This document shows positions 59,273 to 64,000 of a stretch of DNA of 64,000 bases, in pieces. The stretch comes from JBBRHQ01 sp963840235 (lineage in GTDB: Bacteria; Actinomycetota; Thermoleophilia; Solirubrobacterales; 70-9). Both the position numbers and the translations under genes were made by a program. The DNA lies in NCBI GenBank assembly GCA_963840235.1, contig CAWIYC010000005.1, forward strand, positions 186,001 to 250,000. The letters are read 5' to 3'. The notes beneath the pieces are model-generated. The model was not told the origin of the DNA, did not search any database, and saw only the letters and a list, made by a program, of their open reading frames with translations. Every line of letters starts with the position of its first letter. Within the stretch, counting starts at the first letter, position 1.

Positions 59273-60247
59273 TCAGTCCTGGCGAAGGTCGAGGCCGCGC
59301 GAGTGCAGGGTCTCGATCACTTCCTCGATCGACTTGGAGCCGAAGTTCGGGATCGCGTTCAGCTCCGACTCAGACTTGCGCACGAGGTCGCCGACGGTCT
59401 GGATGCCGGCGCGCTTGAGGCAGTTGTAGGAGCGGACTCCGAGCTCGAGCTCCTCGATCAGGATCTCATCGAGGCCGTCGCTGCTACCTGAGGCGCCGTT
59501 TTCCGCCAGCGGGTCGGCGGTCATCGCTGCCACCGCCTCGCGCGTGGTCAGCTCCTCGACCCGGTCGGCGTCGGTGAAGATCGCCAGGCTCTTGATCAGG
59601 ATCTCGGAGGCCTCACGCAGCGCCGCCGCCGGCTCGATCGAGCCGTCGGTCTCGAGCTCCAGCGTGAGCTTGTCGAAGTCGGTGCGCTGGCCGACTCGGG
59701 CCGAGTCCACGGCGTAGGAGGCACGCCTGATCGGCGAGAAGATCGAGTCGATCGGGATCACCCCGATCGGCTGCTCCTCGGTCTTGTTCTCCTCCGCCGG
59801 CGAATAGCCGCGGCCACGGCCGATCGTCAGGTAGATCTCGAGCTTTGTCTTCTTCTCCAGCGTCGCGATCGGAGCCTCGGGGTTGAGGATCTCGACGCCC
59901 GAGGGAAGGTCGATGTCCTTCGCCTTGACCTCGCCCGGGCCGGTCGCCACCAGCGGGGCCTCGATCTCGTCGGCATCGGTGTGCATGCGGACGACGATCT
60001 CCTTCAGGTTGAGGACGACGTCGGTGACATCCTCCTTGACCCCCGGCACGGTCGAGAACTCGTGGGCGACGCCCTCGATGCGGACGCTGGTGATGGCGGC
60101 GCCGCCGAGCGAGGAGAGCAGCACCCGCCGGAGGCTGTTGCCGAAGGTGTAGCCGAAGCCCTTGTCGAGGGGCTCGATGGTGAAGGTGCCGTGGGTATCG
60201 TCGGCTGAGTCGGCGTTGATTCGGGGGACCTGGAAGTCAGTGGGCAT
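59273..60247 (-). CDS. rpoA: DNA-directed RNA polymerase subunit alpha
   Basis: A 324-residue subunit that assembles RNA polymerase and contacts upstream promoter DNA and activators. The N-terminal domain has GYTFGNSLRRVLLSSL (residues 32-47), and the C-terminal domain has IEELELGVRSYNCLKRAGI and FGSKSIEEVIETL. Length normal. It is 38 bp after rpsD and 31 bp before rplQ, within one operon. Confidence 0.98.
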   Translation of the reverse strand: MPTDFQVPRINADSADDTHGTFTIEPLDKGFGYTFGNSLRRVLLSSLGGAAITSVRIEGVAHEFSTVPGVKEDVTDVVLNLKEIVVRMHTDADEIEAPLVATGPGEVKAKDIDLPSGVEILNPEAPIATLEKKTKLEIYLTIGRGRGYSPAEENKTEEQPIGVIPIDSIFSPIRRASYAVDSARVGQRTDFDKLTLELETDGSIEPAAALREASEILIKSLAIFTDADRVEELTTREAVAAMTADPLAENGASGSSDGLDEILIEELELGVRSYNCLKRAGIQTVGDLVRKSESELNAIPNFGSKSIEEVIETLHSRGLDLRQD

Positions 60248-60285
60248 GGGTTCCTTCGGTATTCGTGTTCAGGAAATGACCCGGG

Positions 60286-60906
60286 CTACTTGGAGTAGAG
60301 CTCGACGATCAGCTGCTCCTGAACAGGGGCAGAGATCTCGGAGCGCTCCGGGTAGCGCAGGATCTTCGCGGTGAGCGCGTCGTGATCGGCCTGAAGCCAG
60401 GCCGGTACGGTCGAGACAAGCTCCGTCGCCTGCCGAATCGTGTCGGTGGCGGCCGAGCTCGGCTTGATCGAGATGATGTCCTCCGGGCGCACCTGGCAGG
60501 AGGGGATGTCCACGCGGCGGCCGTTGATCATCCAGTGGCCGTGACGGATCAGCTGGCGCGCCTGGCGCCGTGAGGCGGCGAATCCGAGCCGGACGAGGAC
60601 GTTGTCGAAGCGGGACTCGAGCAGCCGCAGCAGGTTCTCGCCGGTGACGCCGTCCTGGCGGGAAGCCTTGTCGTAGTACTCGCGGAACTGTTTCTCGAGG
60701 ATCTGGTAGTAGCGGCGGGTCTTCTGCTTCTCGCGCAGCTGAACCCGGTACTCGGACTGGCGCATACGGCCGCGGCCGTGCTCGCCCGGCGGGTAGGAGC
60801 GGCGCTCGACACCGCATTTGTCGCTGAAGCAACGCTCGCCCTTGAGGAAGAGCTTCTGCCCTTCGCGGCGGCACTGCTTGCACTGGGGGGAGGTATCGCG
60901 AGCCAT
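60286..60906 (-). CDS. rpsD: Ribosomal protein uS4 (zinc-cysteine type)
   Basis: A 206-residue small-subunit protein that starts 16S rRNA assembly. Cys9, Cys12, Cys26 and Cys31 form the zinc knuckle found in one of the two bacterial S4 types. The S4 RNA-binding domain includes LDNVLVRLGFA-type residues at about 96-106 and RQARQLIRHGHWMING. Start ATG 60906. Between rpsK and rpoA. Confidence 0.97.
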   Translation of the reverse strand: MARDTSPQCKQCRREGQKLFLKGERCFSDKCGVERRSYPPGEHGRGRMRQSEYRVQLREKQKTRRYYQILEKQFREYYDKASRQDGVTGENLLRLLESRFDNVLVRLGFAASRRQARQLIRHGHWMINGRRVDIPSCQVRPEDIISIKPSSAATDTIRQATELVSTVPAWLQADHDALTAKILRYPERSEISAPVQEQLIVELYSK

Positions 60907-60974
60907 CTACAGACCCCTGTTCCGGTGCGCTCCGCTCGCGCAGAGCCAGAAATAGACGCTCGCTCCGCGCACCT

Positions 60975-61373
60975 TCACACCCTCCGCCGCTTCTTCGGAC
61001 GGCAGCCGTTGTGCGCCTGGGGGGAGACGTCCTTGACCGTGGTCACATCGAGGCCCGCAGCCTGGAGCGAGCGGATCGCGGTCTCGCGACCGGAGCCGGC
61101 GCCCTTGGCGAACACCTCGACCTTCTCGAGGCCGTGCTCCATGCCCTTCTTCGCAGCCGAGTCGGCGGTGACCTGGGCGGCGAACGGGGTCGATTTGCGC
61201 GAGCCCTTGAAGCCGGCGCTGCCCGCCGACTCCCAGGCGATCACGTTGCCCTCGGTGTCGGTGAGCGTGACGATGGTGTTGTTGAAGGAGGTCTTGATGT
61301 GCGCCTGCCCGTAGGTGATGTGCTTCTTCACCCGGCGGCGCGCGCGACCCTTGGCTGGTTTCTTCGCTGCCAT
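60975..61373 (-). CDS. rpsK: Ribosomal protein uS11
   Basis: A 132-residue small-subunit protein of the platform. GQAHIKTSFNNTIVTLTD and the C terminus VSPQAHNGCRPKKRRRV are diagnostic. The basic N-terminal tail is short. It starts 7 bp after rpsM and ends 68 bp before rpsD. Confidence 0.98.
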   Translation of the reverse strand: MAAKKPAKGRARRRVKKHITYGQAHIKTSFNNTIVTLTDTEGNVIAWESAGSAGFKGSRKSTPFAAQVTADSAAKKGMEHGLEKVEVFAKGAGSGRETAIRSLQAAGLDVTTVKDVSPQAHNGCRPKKRRRV

Positions 61374-61380
61374 CTCTCTC

Positions 61381-61764
61381 CTACTTCGCGGTCGGCGCCT
61401 TGCGCTTGCCGGCGACGCTCATCCGGCGCGGGCCCTTGCGGCCGCGCGCGTTGGTCTTGGTTCGCTGGCCCCGGACCGGCAGGCCGCGCCGGTGGCGCAG
61501 GCCGCGGTAGGAGCCGATCTCCATCAGCCGCTTGACATTCTGCGAGCGCTCGCGGCGCAGGTCGCCCTCGACCTCACGCGACTCGACCGCCTCGCGCAGC
61601 TTCACCACCTCGTCCTCTGTCAGATCCTTGACAGAGGTGTCGGGATCGATCTTGGTCTCGGCGAGGATCTCCGCCGCGGTGGAGCGGCCGATCCCGAAGA
61701 CGTAGGTGAGGCCGATCTCGACCCGCTTGTTGACGGGGATGTTGATGCCGGCGATCCGAGCCAC
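61381..61764 (-). CDS. rpsM: Ribosomal protein uS13
   Basis: A 127-residue small-subunit head protein that contacts tRNA and L5. The N terminus MARIAGINIPVNKRVEIGLTY begins a typical S13; its C terminus RGLRHRRGLPVRGQRTKTN is basic. GTG start at 61764, 2 bp after rpmJ, so both are coupled. Confidence 0.98.
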   Translation of the reverse strand: MARIAGINIPVNKRVEIGLTYVFGIGRSTAAEILAETKIDPDTSVKDLTEDEVVKLREAVESREVEGDLRRERSQNVKRLMEIGSYRGLRHRRGLPVRGQRTKTNARGRKGPRRMSVAGKRKAPTAK

Positions 61765-61766
61765 GC

Positions 61767-61880
61767 CTAACCCTGCCTCTGCTTATGGCGCGGGTTCGAG
61801 CAGATCACCAGAACCGCGCCTCCGCGACGGATGATCTTGCACTTTTCGCACATCGGTTTTACGGACGCTCGGACTTTCAT
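61767..61880 (-). CDS. rpmJ: Ribosomal protein bL36
   Basis: A 37-residue large-subunit protein (MKVRASVKPMCEKC at the N terminus). Zinc ligands Cys11, Cys14, Cys27 and His32 are all present, so this is the zinc-binding form. ATG 61880, TAG at 61767-61769. It lies between map and rpsM. No infA gene is found upstream of it. Confidence 0.96.
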   Translation of the reverse strand: MKVRASVKPMCEKCKIIRRGGAVLVICSNPRHKQRQG

Positions 61881-61979
61881 CGCCCTCGGATTCGTATCGA
61901 AAAAGGAAGCCAGGCAGCTCCAGGAGTTGAGCCGCAGGCACGTTCAAACCGGCCCTCGGGCCGACCGGGGAGGATAGCA

Positions 61980-61993
61980 GGGCAGCGCTGCCC
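61980..61993. repeat. 14-bp perfect palindrome between map and rpmJ
   Basis: GGGCAGCGCTGCCC is self-complementary without a loop. It lies in the 137-bp map-rpmJ gap, 25 bp after map. It may be a short terminator or regulatory site, or chance in GC-rich DNA. Confidence 0.35.
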
Positions 61994-62017
61994 CGGGCGT
62001 GGCTGAGATGAGGGCAA

Positions 62018-62782
62018 TCAGTCCTCGTGCCAGGGCGTGAGGATCCGCGGGCCGCCGGCCGTGACCGCGACCGTGAACTCGAAATGGGCGGCAAGGGAGC
62101 CGTCCTGGGAGTAGACCGACCAGCCGTCGTCGTCTATACGCACCAGGGGGCCGCCGGCGTTGACCATCGGCTCGATCGCGAACACCATCCCATCCTCCAG
62201 CTCCGGGCCCTTGCCGGGCTCGCCGAAGTTGGGGATCTGGGGGTCCTCGTGCATGTCGCGGCCGATCCCGTGGCCGACCAGGGTGCGGATCACCGAAAAG
62301 CCGTCGAGCTCGACCCGGCGCTGGATCGCCGCGGAGACGTCGCCGAGATGGTTTCCGGTGCGCATCTGCGCGGCGCCCTCGAACAGCGAGGCCCTGGTCG
62401 TCTCCAGCAGGCTGCGGGCCTCGGGGGCGATCGACCCGATCGGGACCGTGATCGCGGCGTCGGCGACCCAGCCGTCCTTGACCACGCCGACGTCGATCGA
62501 GAGGATGTCGCCGCGCTTGAGCTCCCCCGGCCCGGGGATCCCGTGCACGACCATCGAGTTGGGAGAGGCGCAGATCGAGCCGGGGAAGCCGCGGTATCCC
62601 TTGAACGCGGGCTCTGCATCCTGGGAGAGGATGAAGCGCTCTGCCGCCTGGTCGAGGTCGAGGGTGCTGGCCCCGGGCCTGGCCTTCGACTCCAGCATCC
62701 GCAGGCAGCGGACGAGGATCTCGCCGGCCGCAGCCATCCTTTCCACCTGCTCGGGGGTCTTTCGAACGATCATCCGGTACAC
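62018..62782 (-). CDS. map: Type I methionine aminopeptidase
   Basis: A 254-residue enzyme removing the initiator methionine. The dinuclear metal ligands are Asp97, Asp108, His171, Glu204 and Glu235, with His80 at the substrate site (VVHGIPG). No N-terminal extension. GTG 62782 has AGGAGG upstream at about 9 nt and is preferred over ATG 62773. It lies downstream of a secreted-protein gene rather than directly after adk. Confidence 0.97.
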   Translation of the reverse strand: MYRMIVRKTPEQVERMAAAGEILVRCLRMLESKARPGASTLDLDQAAERFILSQDAEPAFKGYRGFPGSICASPNSMVVHGIPGPGELKRGDILSIDVGVVKDGWVADAAITVPIGSIAPEARSLLETTRASLFEGAAQMRTGNHLGDVSAAIQRRVELDGFSVIRTLVGHGIGRDMHEDPQIPNFGEPGKGPELEDGMVFAIEPMVNAGGPLVRIDDDGWSVYSQDGSLAAHFEFTVAVTAGGPRILTPWHED

Positions 62783-62819
62783 GCTGGTCGGCCTCCTGAG
62801 GCTCGCCGGAGGAGTCAGG

Positions 62820-63518
62820 CTAGCGACTTCTGGGGGACTTGCGGCCGACCGTGATGTGGAACCTGATCTCCTGAAAGCCGGAAATCGGCGGGTTGGTGGA
62901 GAAGGTCAACTCGTGGTGACCCGGAGGCAGAGGCCTGATCCGCAGCCACCATCCGTAGGAGGCCACCCGGGTGGAGGATTGCCCGACCAGCGACGGCTCG
63001 AGGAGCTCCGCAATGTTTCCGGGCTCCAGGTCGATCGAGTAGACCTCGGAGCGCCTGAAGGATCTGGCGACGCTGCCGGTCAGCGAGTGGCCGTCGAGAA
63101 TTGCCTTCGGATCAGCCGAGGCGGGATCGGACCGGGCCCGGAGCCTCGACAACAGCTCCCCGTCGGACTCGCCAGGCGAGGGCAGGGCGACGGCGGCGCC
63201 GACCGAACCGAGCAGGCGGGTGCCCCGTCGCAGGTGACAGCTGACCTCCTTGGGTGTCCCCGTGGCCGGGGTTGAGTTCAAGTAGAAGACCCCGTCGATG
63301 CGCTCTCCGCAAATGTCGGTGAGTATCGGCTTGGAACTGCTTCCGAGGGACCAGCCCATGTATCGCTGCTGCCAGCTCAGAAGCGATGCTCCCCATGCGT
63401 TTGAGCTTGCCGGGAGCACCGGCCTCCTCTTTGCCGCAGCAGCGGTTGGCAGCAGCGCCAGCGCGGCGATCAACACAGCGATCGCAGCGTGAGCGCGCCT
63501 CCAGCGGGACCGGGTCAG
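62820..63518 (-). CDS. Secreted protein of unknown function inserted between adk and map
   Basis: About 232 residues if a CTG at 63518 is the start. That gives a proper signal peptide (basic SRWRRAH, then AIAVLIAALALLPTAAAA) and a CTGA overlap with the adk stop. The first standard start is GTG 63476, which removes the basic part. The mature protein has two Cys, and a C-terminal beta domain with LRIRPLPPGHHELTFST, resembling secreted immunoglobulin-like folds. No family recognised. It is unusual for this position. Confidence 0.65.
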   Translation of the reverse strand: MTRSRWRRAHAAIAVLIAALALLPTAAAAKRRPVLPASSNAWGASLLSWQQRYMGWSLGSSSKPILTDICGERIDGVFYLNSTPATGTPKEVSCHLRRGTRLLGSVGAAVALPSPGESDGELLSRLRARSDPASADPKAILDGHSLTGSVARSFRRSEVYSIDLEPGNIAELLEPSLVGQSSTRVASYGWWLRIRPLPPGHHELTFSTNPPISGFQEIRFHITVGRKSPRSR

Positions 63519-64000
63519 ATCTCCTCTTCCATCCTCAGCGTCGCCAGCAGCGCCCTGATCCGGTCGCTGACGTCCTCGGGCGGGTGGGCGCCGTCGACCC
63601 GCCGCAGCAGTCCCTTGCCGTCGTAGTAGTCGATCAGCGGCTCGGTCTTCTCCCGGTAGGTGTCGAGGCGCTTGTGGACTACCTCAGGCTTGTCGTCATC
63701 GCGGATCGTCAGCCGGCTGCCGTCGATGTCGCAGACGCCCTCGGCCTTGGGCGGGTCGAACTCGACGTGGAAGACGTGGCCGCTCTTGGCGCAGGTGCGC
63801 CGGCCGGAGAGCCGCCGCACGACCTCATCGTCGGAGACGTCGATCAGCAGGGCGACGGTGAGCTCGCGGCCGAGCCGCTCGATCTCGACGTCGAGAGCCT
63901 CGGCCTGGGCGACGTTTCGCGGGAACCCGTCGAGGATGAAGCCGTCGGCGGCCTCATCGGAGCCGAGCGCCTCGACGATGATCCCGATCACGATCTCGTC
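63515..64000 (-). CDS. adk: Adenylate kinase, 3' portion (runs off the window)
   Basis: The 161 visible codons cover most of the enzyme that interconverts ATP, AMP and ADP. DGFILDGFPRN is the AMP-binding segment. The LID contains RRTCAKSGHVFHVEFDPPK. The LID has a Cys pattern different from the four-Cys zinc form, with only some positions kept. The N terminus with the P-loop lies beyond 64000. The stop overlaps the next gene's possible CTG start. Confidence 0.95.
   Translation of the reverse strand, partial: DEIVIGIIVEALGSDEAADGFILDGFPRNVAQAEALDVEIERLGRELTVALLIDVSDDEVVRRLSGRRTCAKSGHVFHVEFDPPKAEGVCDIDGSRLTIRDDDKPEVVHKRLDTYREKTEPLIDYYDGKGLLRRVDGAHPPEDVSDRIRALLATLRMEEEI

Noticed and set aside
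61783..62017. A hidden infA gene between map and rpmJ
   Set aside because: The free gap is 137 bp, too short for the roughly 72-codon gene, and no frame resembles IF-1.
1..64000. CRISPR array, prophage or insertion sequence
   Set aside because: No regularly spaced repeats, cas genes, integrase, transposase or phage structural genes were seen.

Overview
This is a very GC-rich chromosomal window with short intergenic gaps, many GTG/TTG starts and 4-nt stop/start overlaps. Gene content points to an actinobacterium. The evidence is a zinc-cysteine type ribosomal protein S4, an alpha operon of map-rpmJ-rpsM-rpsK-rpsD-rpoA-rplQ followed by truA, a discrete type II fatty-acid synthase cluster carrying an acyl-CoA carboxylase carboxyltransferase, and an ECF sigma factor next to an anti-sigma/DUF4349 fusion. 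The style is most like the deep-branching class Thermoleophilia (Solirubrobacterales-type). That placement is an inference and no taxonomic marker was compared.

Layout. 1-7.0 kb: the first codons of an FGGY (glycerol kinase-like) gene, a cupin, a glycosyltransferase, a free-standing biotinyl domain, an enoyl-CoA hydratase, an AlkA-type glycosylase, a SulP transporter whose 3' end runs into the glycosylase gene, and a CHASE-PAS-GGDEF diguanylate cyclase. 7.0-17.9 kb: GH3 hexosaminidase, sulfatase, bioB-bioF-bioD, a MarR-controlled drug exporter, a dense control/repeat region, bioA and an SGNH hydrolase. 18.1-23.9 kb: sigma/anti-sigma pair, rubredoxin, Nudix, PPOX-like, SCP2 and LemA proteins. 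23.9-27.5 kb: a four-gene secreted operon of a beta-helix protein, two cupredoxins (one frameshifted) and a Tat-type multicopper oxidase. 27.7-29.5 kb: a TetR regulator divergent from an R2lox-like diiron/MnFe oxidase that overlaps a rubredoxin gene. 29.5-32.6 kb: two paralogous secreted proteins with three internal Cys repeats, a cupredoxin-like protein and Mn-type superoxide dismutase. 32.8-39.6 kb: the fatty-acid operon fabD-fabH-fabG-acpP-fabF-accD-maoC-fabI. 39.7-49.9 kb: a two-component system, a cyclase, a half-size DMT transporter, a Vps62-like membrane protein, tRNA-Pro(CGG), a thioredoxin-like protein, a NIF3-like protein and an acyl-CoA ligase. 50-58.8 kb: secreted calcium-repeat paralogs, patatin, DacB, ligA, surE and truA. 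58.9-64 kb: the ribosomal alpha operon with map and adk.

How the parts fit. Biotin synthesis (bioBFD, bioA) supplies the cofactor for acyl-CoA carboxylase, whose carboxyltransferase sits in the fab operon and whose carrier may be the small biotinyl protein. Acyl-CoA ligase, enoyl-CoA hydratase and SCP2 proteins point to fatty-acid turnover. Several secreted copper proteins, SOD, R2lox and rubredoxins suggest an aerobic organism with extensive extracytoplasmic redox chemistry.

The observations most worth following are the R2lox-rubredoxin operon with a TetR operator over its -35 box, the beta-helix/cupredoxin/multicopper oxidase operon, a 48-bp palindromic element found at four intergenic sites, an apparent CTG start for fabI, and two genes broken by single-base frameshifts.
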